A model generated the notes under the pieces. It worked only from the letters and a program-made list of their open reading frames with translations. It made no database searches and was not told the origin of the DNA. Of a DNA stretch of 33,865 nt, positions 24,221 through 31,163 are shown piece by piece. Source of the DNA: Candidatus Accumulibacter adjunctus (GTDB lineage Bacteria > Pseudomonadota > Gammaproteobacteria > Burkholderiales > Rhodocyclaceae); assembly GCA_000585015.1 (NCBI GenBank), contig JFAX01000007.1, positions 137,495-171,359 on the forward strand, given 5' to 3'. The translations under genes were made by a program, and so were the position numbers. Each line of letters begins with the position of its first letter. Position 1 is the first letter of the stretch.

Positions 24221-26277
24221 CGGCAGAGCAACTCCGGCGCCTTGTCGGAGCCTGCGGGCGACGGAACGCTCGCTAACGGGCGCTCATTGACGAACAGCGC
24301 GCAACAGAGAAAGAGGTAAAAAAGGAAGGCCACGCGCGGCATGTCGAGCACGCTGACGAAGACGCCGGTTGCCATGCAGGCCAGCAGGGCAGCCAGCAGG
24401 TAAGGTGCCAGTTCGTGCTGGCGCCGGCACAGGCCGCAGAGATTGACGATCGCCAGCACCACCAGGACAAGCAGCAGAGACAGCCCGATCACTCCCTGGT
24501 CGATCAGCATCTCCAGATAGAGGCTGTCGACATGCCAGGGCAGGAAGTAGTGACGCGCGGCGAAGAACCAGCCCGCCAGGCCCTGCGAAAAATCGCCGTT
24601 GGCCAGGAGCTGGCTGCCGTTGCCGTCGATCAGGCTGAGCGCATCGATCTCGACGAAGCCGGCCGGGCCGAGGAGCCGCAGGGAAAAGAAGCCGGGCACC
24701 GGCAACTGCCTGGATGCTGGCAGTCCGGCGCTGCCGTGCAGCGACAGTTCGAACTCTCGCCATTGCCCGCCGCCACCCGGAGAAAACACGGTCGACTCGG
24801 CGCAGGCAGCGGCGTAGAGCAGGTGCTGGTGGCAGACGCTGGCAACGAGCACCGCCGGTTGTAGCGAGCGGACTGCGAGACGCAGACGGTAGCTGCCGGC
24901 AAGCGGCGCCGGAACCCGTTGCAGCAATTCCCAGCGACCGCGCTGCGGTGCGAGCCAGTGCGCGCCCTGCAGACCCAGATGACGACCTTCGGCCTCATCC
25001 ATCAGGTGCAGCCGGCCCGGCATCTCGCGCCCGGCGACCTGCGCCGAATAGTCGGCCGGAAAGCGACCGCTGCCCCTGCCGAAAAGGATGTCGCTGCCGT
25101 CCTGCAACAGACCGAGACCTTCCTGCCAGTGCGTCAGCCGCCCGACGAAGTCGCGCTCGCCGCTCGCCAGCCGGCTGCTCATGAACTCTCCGATGCCGGC
25201 AACCAGCAGCACCTCGGCGAGCAGGATCCCGGCCAGGACGCGGTTGGCCCGCTGCTGCCATCGCGGCAAGCGCCGCCGACCGCTCCCTGCCGACCCCGCC
25301 ATCGCCGCCTGCCGCACGTGGCTGCAAACGAGGACGGCCACGGCAACCGCCACGCCAAGATAGAGCGCCCGCGAAAAACTGGTCAGACAAGCGTAGCATG
25401 CGAGCACGGCCAGCAGCGCAGCGGCCAGCCAGCTGCCCGGTGCGACGGCGCGCAACACGGGGCGCACGGCAAAAGGCAGAGTCAACGCCAGGAAGGCATC
25501 GAGCGCCGCACCACCGACGTGCATTTCCCAGAACAGGGCCGTCGTGCGATAGGCCGTCGTGAAGTCCAGAAGACCGGGATGAGCCAGGCGCTCCCAAAGC
25601 GCCGCCAGTGCGACCACCGCCAAGCCGGCGACCGTACCCGCGGCGAGGCAGCGCATGCTCGAGCGCGGCTGGCAACGCAACAGGTGGCACAACGACGGCA
25701 GCAGCAGCAACACCAGGAACAGGCTCTTTGCCACGCGCAAGCAGTTCAGTGGATCTTCATAGCCCTCGAACCAGTCTACCGGCGGACCGCCGGCGGCAAT
25801 CATGCCGCGCCAGACGGCGGCAAGAGATGAGGCTGCGAGCAGGGCGAGAGCGCATCCTGCCAGCCGCCGCCGGCAGTCGGGGCTGAGCGGCAGTCGCGGC
25901 AGCGATGCCGCCGGCAGCGACAGGATACCGCCAGCCAACCGCTCGTCGCCAAATCCGCCCGCGTTCCTCTCGGCAGCCCGCAGCCAGCGGGCTGGCCACA
26001 GCCGTTGCAGGACGAGGCGGCTCAGCGACCCGGCCGCTGCCCCAAGGCAGAACAGGTCGAACTCCTCGACGCCGATCCAGCCAGTCCAGGGCGAGAAGCC
26101 GGCCAGCGGCAGAACGGCAGGCAACACGGCCAGCCAGACCACCGGGCTGAGGCAGACGACGACGCACCAGACGAGCAGCGCGAGTGCCAGCGAAGCCGGC
26201 CAGAGCGGATGACTGAGCGCGATCGAGGCCGCCAGTGCGCCGCTGAGGATCGCCAGGGCGCCGTGCAGCAGAATCAT
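24214..26277 (-). CDS. O-antigen ligase/polymerase-like membrane protein with an inserted soluble domain
   Basis: The product is a 687-residue polytopic membrane protein. The ATG at 26277 follows GGGAG by 6 bases and opens straight into a membrane segment (LLHGALAILSGALAASIALS). About ten further hydrophobic segments follow. The Wzy/WaaL-type core is seen in YACLTSFSRALYLGVAVAVA, then RLTHWQEGLGLLQDG and DILFGRGSGRFPADYS. In usual family members the next block is the short H-x-S-L-Y-L-E-x-L-x-x-x-G segment. Here it comes only at residues 582-597 (HVDSLYLEMLIDQGVIGL), after about 165 extra residues (411-575). The insert is beta-rich and contains ANGDFSQGLAGWFFA, a form seen in carbohydrate-binding jelly-roll modules. 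The protein likely polymerises or ligates the polysaccharide, with the insert facing the periplasm. Confidence 0.82.
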   Translation of the reverse strand: MILLHGALAILSGALAASIALSHPLWPASLALALLVWCVVVCLSPVVWLAVLPAVLPLAGFSPWTGWIGVEEFDLFCLGAAAGSLSRLVLQRLWPARWLRAAERNAGGFGDERLAGGILSLPAASLPRLPLSPDCRRRLAGCALALLAASSLAAVWRGMIAAGGPPVDWFEGYEDPLNCLRVAKSLFLVLLLLPSLCHLLRCQPRSSMRCLAAGTVAGLAVVALAALWERLAHPGLLDFTTAYRTTALFWEMHVGGAALDAFLALTLPFAVRPVLRAVAPGSWLAAALLAVLACYACLTSFSRALYLGVAVAVAVLVCSHVRQAAMAGSAGSGRRRLPRWQQRANRVLAGILLAEVLLVAGIGEFMSSRLASGERDFVGRLTHWQEGLGLLQDGSDILFGRGSGRFPADYSAQVAGREMPGRLHLMDEAEGRHLGLQGAHWLAPQRGRWELLQRVPAPLAGSYRLRLAVRSLQPAVLVASVCHQHLLYAAACAESTVFSPGGGGQWREFELSLHGSAGLPASRQLPVPGFFSLRLLGPAGFVEIDALSLIDGNGSQLLANGDFSQGLAGWFFAARHYFLPWHVDSLYLEMLIDQGVIGLSLLLVLVVLAIVNLCGLCRRQHELAPYLLAALLACMATGVFVSVLDMPRVAFLFYLFLCCALFVNERPLASVPSPAGSDKAPELLCRV

Positions 26278-26362
26278 CGAGCTCCCCAGGGACAGCCGCT
26301 GACGGCGACGAGACGGCGGATTCTGTCGTTCGCCGGGGCTTCTGTCAATGCGCCAGACCCGG

Positions 26363-26392
26363 CCCGCAGCTTGCCCCGCAGCTTGCCCCGCA
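26363..26392. repeat. 12-bp tandem repeat, 2.5 copies
   Basis: The unit CCCGCAGCTTGC is repeated exactly at 26363-26374 and 26375-26386, followed by half a unit (CCCGCA). It lies in the gap upstream of the ligase-like gene and may be a slippage-prone short repeat. No function can be assigned. Confidence 0.6.
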
Positions 26393-26473
26393 TCGCTGCG
26401 CCGGCGACGGCTGCGCCAGCTGCGACTGCCGCCGTCGCGCGCCATGGCGGCTGCCTCGGCAGCATGCCGCGGC

Positions 26474-26502
26474 TTGCCAGCCGGCATGCACTGCGGTCTA
26501 AT
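26474..26502 (+). promoter_or_regulatory. Sigma-70-type promoter for the 47-residue membrane protein gene
   Basis: TTGCCA (26474-26479) and TCTAAT (26497-26502) are separated by exactly 17 bases, a good sigma-70 match in GC-rich DNA. The start codon at 26640 follows after about 130 bases. The rest of the 362-base gap 26278-26639 holds the 12-bp tandem repeat and no other recognisable element. Confidence 0.5.
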
Positions 26503-26639
26503 CGGTCCCGCGAACGGGGCGGCTGGCCGCCGCCGTCATCGCGGCCAGCGCGCCAGCCGCAGCGGTGCGGCAGCACCGGACCGGAGCAGCAGGCGAGTGG
26601 CTGGCGACGCGCCGCAAGTGGCGCCAATGGAGGAGATGA

Positions 26640-26783
26640 ATGAGCACCTTGTGGATCGTCCTCGGCATCTGCGTTGTTTTCGTCCTGGCGGCCGCAATCC
26701 CGCTGCTGCGCCGCGACGACCCTGGCAGAAGCCCGCTGCCGCCACGCAAGGAGACCTTGCACGACTGGCGCAACGAACGCTGA
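26640..26783 (+). CDS. Small single-pass membrane protein, 47 residues
   Basis: A short gene is well supported by its signals. An excellent ribosome site, GGAGGAG, lies about 4 bases before ATG 26640, and a sigma-70-like promoter lies about 140 bases upstream. The product has one hydrophobic helix (residues 4-23, LWIVLGICVVFVLAAAIPLL). A positively charged, proline-containing tail follows (RRDDPGRSPLPPRKETLHDW, then RNER), which should lie in the cytoplasm. I do not recognise the family. It lies between the start of the ligase-like gene (opposite strand) and the end of the HIT gene (opposite strand), so it forms its own transcription unit. Candidate roles are a small regulator or a stabilising subunit of a membrane complex; nothing in the sequence decides this. 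Confidence 0.72.
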   Translation: MSTLWIVLGICVVFVLAAAIPLLRRDDPGRSPLPPRKETLHDWRNER

Positions 26784-26955
26784 TGGCGTCGGCGTCGCCG
26801 GGCGATCGTCGGCAGCCGCAGGCAACGCGGCGACGGACGCCGCGCTGAAACCAGGAACGGGAAACGAATCGACGGTGCCGCCCGTTCTGGCCTCGCGCAG
26901 TCGCTCCCTCGCCGACGCCTGGCAGGCTGGCCGGCTGACGCCGAAGCCCGGGCGA

Positions 26956-27432
26956 CTAGCGGTCAGCAGGCGGCGCGCCGGCTGGCGGCAGGGCAGCCAG
27001 CAGGTGCTGCCGCAGCAGATCCGGCAACTCCGAGCGATCGGCGTGCTGCACCTCGGCGAGGACGGGAAATGCCGGCCAGCCCCGGTCCACCCACTCCACG
27101 CCGGCAAAGCTGCGCCGCCCTTCGTAACGTGGAATGACGTGGAAGTGCACTTGATGGTCGACCATCATCAGCATCAGATAGTTGATCGCCTGATAGTCGA
27201 AGGCAGAGCGCAGGGCGTGCTCCAGTGAACCGACGATTTCGGCCAGGGCAGCCATCTCTGCCGCCGTCACCTCCGCGAAGCGCGCTGCGTGCCGGTTCAG
27301 GGACAGGATGCCGGCACCGAGCGTCACCTGCCCCGGCCGCACCGACCACGACCACGCCTCATTGTGCGCCACCAGCAGTTCATCGACACGGAACTTGCTG
27401 CGAAAACCGGCAAGCATCTGCAGTTCGTCCAT
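26956..27432 (-). CDS. HIT-family protein (histidine-triad nucleotide hydrolase-like)
   Basis: The product is a 158-residue cytoplasmic protein with a HIT fold. AGGAGGT precedes the ATG by 6 bases. Typical segments are VRPGQVTLGAGILSLNRHAA, then FDYQAINYLMLMMVDHQVHF and HVIPRYEGRRSF. Active HIT enzymes carry His-x-His-x-His-x-x and use the middle histidine to attack a nucleotide alpha-phosphate. Here the motif reads Gln-Val-His-Phe-His-Val-Ile, so the first histidine is Gln. The middle and third histidines remain, so hydrolase or transferase activity on nucleotide conjugates is still possible. A C-terminal extension (LPDLLRQHLLAALPPAG) follows. The gene stands alone between the small membrane gene and the patatin-like gene. 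Confidence 0.9.
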   Translation of the reverse strand: MDELQMLAGFRSKFRVDELLVAHNEAWSWSVRPGQVTLGAGILSLNRHAARFAEVTAAEMAALAEIVGSLEHALRSAFDYQAINYLMLMMVDHQVHFHVIPRYEGRRSFAGVEWVDRGWPAFPVLAEVQHADRSELPDLLRQHLLAALPPAGAPPADR

Positions 27433-27546
27433 CAGTCACCTCCTCGGAGAGCGGTTCGCACGCCGCCGCAAATCGGCGGCGGGTTGCAGCGGCAGCGGAC
27501 CGGCGACCGCTGTCGGCCGGCGTGCCCCTGCAGCAGCCGCCGGATT

Positions 27547-27561
27547 GTGCCACACTGGCAC
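27547..27561. promoter_or_regulatory. 15-bp inverted repeat upstream of the patatin-like gene
   Basis: GTGCCA-CAC-TGGCAC has perfect 6-base arms and a 3-base centre, 49 bases before the ATG of the patatin-like gene. The right arm TGGCAC resembles the -24 half of a sigma-54 promoter, but the -12 half (CTGT at the expected spacing) is poor. It is more likely an operator than a sigma-54 promoter. Confidence 0.35.
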
Positions 27562-27610
27562 TGCGGCTGTTCCCGGCAGCCGCTTCTTCGCACCGGGAAA
27601 GGAGAACGGC

Positions 27611-28582
27611 ATGACCAGATACGGCTTCGTCGCCTCGGGCGGCGGCTATCGGAGCTTCTTCAGCGAGGGCGTGCTGGTCTGGATGAGGAAACAGGGTGTG
27701 CCGCTGGTGCACATCGCCTCGACCAGCTCGGGCAACAACATCGTCGTCGACTACCTGCTCTGGGACTGGGAGAACGAGGAATTGCCACCGGTACTGACGC
27801 GCACCGTCAGGCTGGGCATCGGCGACATCTTCCACATCCTCGGCAACTTCCTCGGCCTGCGGCCGCAGTTGCTGCCGACCGGCACGCATCTGTTCACCGT
27901 CGACAAGGCCAGTTGCCGCAAATCGCTGCTGCTCGACGACCCGCAGCGGCGCGAACTGCTGGCCCGGCATCTCGCGACCCTGCGCTGGGACATCCGCGCC
28001 ACCAATCTGAGCCGGCGGCAGGGCCACGTCTTCCGGATCAACGAGATCCTCGCCGGCGTCGACGATGCCAGCCTCGACCGCTTCATGGAGGCCTTCCTCG
28101 CCGGCATCACGACGATCCCCTACTTCCGTGCCCGCAGCATCGATGGCGACTACTTCATCGAAGGCGGCTATCTCGACAACAGCCCGCTGCGCACGCTTTT
28201 CGAGGACGATGAGGTCGACGAGATCATTGCCATCGACTTCACCGATTACGACTATCACCGCGAACTCGACAAGCTCTACCAGTCGAGCGCCTTCAGCCTG
28301 CCGTTCAACAGCATCGACACGCACCTGCTGGTCAGCGACATGCAGCTGACCCTGCCCAACACCCGCGTCTTCGCGCAGGCGAAGCTGATCAACGGCATGC
28401 TCGCGGCCATGGGCCGACAGAGTGCCGAGATCGACGGCCGGCGCTACTGCGCCAAGCCACTGCACGTCCTGCGGCCGAAGGACCTCGAGAGCATGACCAT
28501 CTCGCTCAAGGACAGCAGCGCCCAGAAGCGCTATTTCGACCTCGGCCAGAAGGCAGCGGCGGACTTGTTCGCCGGCCTGTGA
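27611..28582 (+). CDS. Patatin-like phospholipase family protein with altered nucleophile motif
   Basis: The product is a 323-residue protein. The ATG has AAGGAG 6 bases upstream. The oxyanion-hole segment is visible as VASGGGYRSFFSEGVL (Gly10-Gly12). The expected GxSxG nucleophile elbow reads Ser37-Thr-Ser39-Ser-Gly41 (ASTSSGNNIV), with the first Gly replaced by Ser. The catalytic-dyad Asp would be Asp189 in GGYLDNSPL, where Asn follows instead of the usual Gly. There is no signal peptide. Patatins hydrolyse acyl groups from lipids with a Ser-Asp dyad. Both dyad residues seem present here, so activity is possible, but the flanking changes mark a divergent subfamily. It forms its own transcription unit, and the next gene converges on it. 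Confidence 0.87.
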   Translation: MTRYGFVASGGGYRSFFSEGVLVWMRKQGVPLVHIASTSSGNNIVVDYLLWDWENEELPPVLTRTVRLGIGDIFHILGNFLGLRPQLLPTGTHLFTVDKASCRKSLLLDDPQRRELLARHLATLRWDIRATNLSRRQGHVFRINEILAGVDDASLDRFMEAFLAGITTIPYFRARSIDGDYFIEGGYLDNSPLRTLFEDDEVDEIIAIDFTDYDYHRELDKLYQSSAFSLPFNSIDTHLLVSDMQLTLPNTRVFAQAKLINGMLAAMGRQSAEIDGRRYCAKPLHVLRPKDLESMTISLKDSSAQKRYFDLGQKAAADLFAGL

Positions 28583-28682
28583 ACCGCAGGCGACGGCAGC
28601 GCGGGCCGAAGCTGCGTACACCATCGCGCGGCGTCGCCGGCTGGCGGCTGGGCCGCTGCCATGACGTGCCGGCGGCGAGCGA

Positions 28683-30380
28683 TCAACCCGCCGCCAGCTC
28701 GGGACTGCGGCAGCCCTGCAGCAGATCCCAGTCCGCCTCGTAGAGCGAAGTCCGCACGTCGAGCAGGGTGAGCAGCGTGTGGAACAGGTGGTCATGGCTG
28801 GCCGGCGCGGCAGCCCGCCGCTGCAGGCAGGCGGCATCGATCGCGGCGCTGCGGCGGAAACCGTCCGAGAACCACATCAGCATCGGCACTTCCTTCTGTA
28901 CGGTGGGGGCAATGGCGTAGGGCACGCCGTGCAGGTAGAGCCCACCCTCGCCAAGCGATTCGCCATGGTCGGAAACGTAGAGCAGCGCCGAATCGACCTC
29001 GCCGGCGCGAGCCTGCAGGATGGTGATCAGGCTGGCCAGAACATGATCCGTGTACAGCAGCGCGTTGTCGTAGGCATTGACGATCTGTTCGGGCGAACAC
29101 TGGCTCAGGTCGTCGTTCGTGCATTCCGGCTGGAAGCGGGCAAAGGCCGGTGGGTGGCGGCGGAAGTACGATGGTCCGTGATTGCCGAGCTGGTGCAGGA
29201 CGATCAGGTTGCTCCCCCGTGCACGCCGCAGGCGCTCGTCGAGGCCCTGCAGCAGGCCGCCGTCGAGACAGCGCCCGCCGTCGCAGAAACCAGGCGGGTT
29301 CATGGTCGCGACGCTTTCGCTCGGCAGGCCGTCACAGACGCCCTTGCAGCCGGACTGGTTGTCGCGCCACTGCACGCCGACGCCTGCCCGCGCCACAACG
29401 TGCAGCAGGGACTCGCTGCCATTGATCCGCTCGGCGTCGTAGCTGCGCCTGCCGACCGGAGCGAACATGCAGGGCAGCGACGCGTCGGTGTTCGTGCCAC
29501 AACTGGTAACCTGGCTGAAGTTGATCACGTCGAGCCGGGCCAGCTCGGGGGTCGTCTGCCGCAGGTAACCGTTGAGGCCCCAGTTCGCAGCGCGCGCGGT
29601 CTCGCCGACGACGACGACGACGAAGCGCGGTCGGTCGCCCTTTTCCACACCCGGACCGGCCACCGCGTCGAGGCCGATCGGCGCGCGGATCCTCGCCACA
29701 CCACGGGCATCGCTGGCGGCGACACTGGCCAGCGACCAGAGGTAGTTCGCCGGCGTGATCAGGTAGCGCACCTCCTTGTGGTTGCGCAGCAGCGACGACA
29801 GTGGTTTGTAGACCACCGCCAGCGAGCCGGCCATCGCCACGGCCGCCAGGAGCAGTGCCAGCAGGCGGGCGCCGCAGGCGCGCAGCGGCGGCCGCAGCAC
29901 GATCCGTGCACGCCAGAGCAGGAGCAGCGGCAGCAGCGCGTAGAGCGCAAGCTCCGCTGCCAGCGCCGGTGACAGGAGTTCGCGCGCTTCCAGGAGGTCC
30001 GTCCGCAGGACGTTGCGCAGCATCGTCGGATCGAGCAGGACGCCGTAGGCCGACATGAAATGCGAGGCGATGACGGTCGCGACGATCATCAGTGCCAGCA
30101 GCGGCTTGACCGTCAGACGTGTCGCCAGCAGCGCGAGCAGGGCGAAGTGGATGGCGATCAGCAGGACAGCGGTTGCCAGCAACAGACCCCAGGTGCCGGC
30201 CGCCGTCAGCGACCGCTCGCCGACGATCGCGGCAAGAAAGGGCCGGTTGGCCGTCAGCACCCAGAAGATGCTGGCCACGAGCAGCAACTGCTCGATGGTC
30301 GCCGGAATCGCGAAAGGACCGTCAGCGGCAAGCGCCTGCGGTCGCCGTGACGGGAGCGGGGGAGTTGGCAAGATGGGCAT
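28683..30380 (-). CDS. EptA/MCR-like phosphoethanolamine transferase (sulfatase family)
   Basis: This inner-membrane enzyme transfers phosphoethanolamine from phosphatidylethanolamine to lipid A or another envelope glycan. The 565-residue protein has five N-terminal membrane segments (for example LLLVASIFWVLTANRPFLA and GLLLATAVLLIAIHFALLAL). The alkaline-phosphatase-like periplasmic domain follows. VVVGETARAANWGLNGY has the metal-binding Glu260, SQVTSCGTNTDASLPCMF the likely nucleophile Thr298, and HQLGNHGPSYF and YVSDHGESLGE complete the zinc site. Paired cysteines for disulfides are present. In pathogens EptA lowers the negative charge of lipid A and gives polymyxin tolerance. It diverges from a PmrA/PmrB-like system, the usual control arrangement. 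The start at 30380 has no clear ribosome site, so it is less certain than the gene. Confidence 0.92.
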   Translation of the reverse strand: MPILPTPPLPSRRPQALAADGPFAIPATIEQLLLVASIFWVLTANRPFLAAIVGERSLTAAGTWGLLLATAVLLIAIHFALLALLATRLTVKPLLALMIVATVIASHFMSAYGVLLDPTMLRNVLRTDLLEARELLSPALAAELALYALLPLLLLWRARIVLRPPLRACGARLLALLLAAVAMAGSLAVVYKPLSSLLRNHKEVRYLITPANYLWSLASVAASDARGVARIRAPIGLDAVAGPGVEKGDRPRFVVVVVGETARAANWGLNGYLRQTTPELARLDVINFSQVTSCGTNTDASLPCMFAPVGRRSYDAERINGSESLLHVVARAGVGVQWRDNQSGCKGVCDGLPSESVATMNPPGFCDGGRCLDGGLLQGLDERLRRARGSNLIVLHQLGNHGPSYFRRHPPAFARFQPECTNDDLSQCSPEQIVNAYDNALLYTDHVLASLITILQARAGEVDSALLYVSDHGESLGEGGLYLHGVPYAIAPTVQKEVPMLMWFSDGFRRSAAIDAACLQRRAAAPASHDHLFHTLLTLLDVRTSLYEADWDLLQGCRSPELAAG

Positions 30381-30402
30381 GGAGTGATCTTGCGCGCCGC
30401 TC

Positions 30403-30419
30403 CTGAAGAGCCGCTTAAG
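30403..30419. promoter_or_regulatory. PmrA/QseB-box-like direct repeat between eptA and the two-component genes
   Basis: CTGAAG-AGCCG-CTTAAG places two hexamers 11 bases apart. PmrA-type regulators bind a CTTAAG-N5-CTTAAG direct repeat, so one half is exact and the other has a single mismatch. The perfect half sits in the 10-bp palindrome CGCTTAAGCG. The box lies 23 bases before the eptA ATG and 38 bases before the -10-like TACAAT (30458-30463) of the response regulator gene. This spacing suits autoregulation of the two-component operon best. Confidence 0.6.
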
Positions 30420-30457
30420 CGAGCCGCGGTCGGCCGCCCTGCCCCGGCAGGCTCCGG

Positions 30458-30463
30458 TACAAT
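30458..30463 (+). promoter_or_regulatory. Candidate -10 element of the two-component operon
   Basis: TACAAT lies 41 bases before the response-regulator ATG. The segment 17 bases further upstream (CGCCCT) is a poor -35. This combination is typical of a promoter that needs an activator. The PmrA-box-like repeat just upstream could supply that activator site. Confidence 0.4.
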
Positions 30464-30503
30464 CGCCAGCCTGGCGGCATGCGCCAGGCTTCGGAGAAGG
30501 TCG

Positions 30504-31163
30504 ATGCGACTGCTGCTGATCGAAGACGACGACATCCTCGGCGAGGGACTGCGCGACTTCCTCGCAGTCGACGGCCATCGCGTGGACTGGTGCCGGACGC
30601 TGCAGCAGGTCGCCGCCCACCAAGGCGAGCCCTACGATGCCCTGCTGGTGGACTGGCAGTTGCCGGACGGTTCCGGACTCGACTGGCTGCGTGGACGGCG
30701 CCGCCGCGGCGACGCCACGCCGGCGCTGATGCTGACGGCGCGCGACCTCCTCGATGACCGCATCCGCGGCCTCGACAGCGGTGCCGACGACTACCTGGTC
30801 AAGCCCTTCGCACCGGAGGAACTGGCGGCCCGCCTGCGTGCGGTGAGCCGGCGAATCGCCGGCAGCGCCGATACGCGGCGGCGCTTCGGCGAGGTCGAGG
30901 TGGATCTGGTCGCCCGCGCGGTCCGGGTGAGCGGACAGCGAGTCGAGCTCACCAGTCGCGAGTGGGCCATTCTCGAAGCGCTGCTTCTGCGCCCCGGCCG
31001 CATCGTCAGCAAGGCGGACCTCGAGAGACTGGTGCTCGGCTTTGCCGCCGAATGGGCCAGCAACGCCGTCGAGGTCCATGTCGCCGCGCTGCGCCGCAAG
31101 CTGGGGCGAGCGATGGTCGAAACCGTGCGCGGCATCGGTTATCGTCTCGCGAGCGGTCAGTGA
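30504..31163 (+). CDS. OmpR-family response regulator (PmrA/QseB-like)
   Basis: The product is a 219-residue two-component regulator. The ATG at 30504 is preceded by GGAGAAGG. The receiver domain starts MRLLLIEDDDILGEGLRDFL, with acidic-pocket residues at 8-10, phosphoacceptor Asp50 in LLVDWQLPDGSG, and the switch Lys in DYLVKPFAPEELAAR. The winged-helix domain is OmpR-type (LTSREWAILEALLLRPGRIV; NAVEVHVAALRRKLG; VRGIGYRLASG). It is co-transcribed with the following sensor kinase (GTGA overlap). Its promoter faces a PmrA-box-like site and the divergent eptA gene, so it probably controls envelope charge modification. QseB is the main alternative label, since QseB and PmrA are close relatives. 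Confidence 0.94.
   Translation: MRLLLIEDDDILGEGLRDFLAVDGHRVDWCRTLQQVAAHQGEPYDALLVDWQLPDGSGLDWLRGRRRRGDATPALMLTARDLLDDRIRGLDSGADDYLVKPFAPEELAARLRAVSRRIAGSADTRRRFGEVEVDLVARAVRVSGQRVELTSREWAILEALLLRPGRIVSKADLERLVLGFAAEWASNAVEVHVAALRRKLGRAMVETVRGIGYRLASGQ

Noticed and set aside
27556-27571. TGGCAC-N5-CTGT as a sigma-54 promoter of the patatin-like gene
   Set aside because: The -12 half lacks the required GC, and TGGCAC is better explained as one arm of a perfect inverted repeat.
30047-30350. Plus-strand frames within the eptA 5' half
   Set aside because: These are antisense to clear membrane-helix coding sequence and carry no independent start signals.
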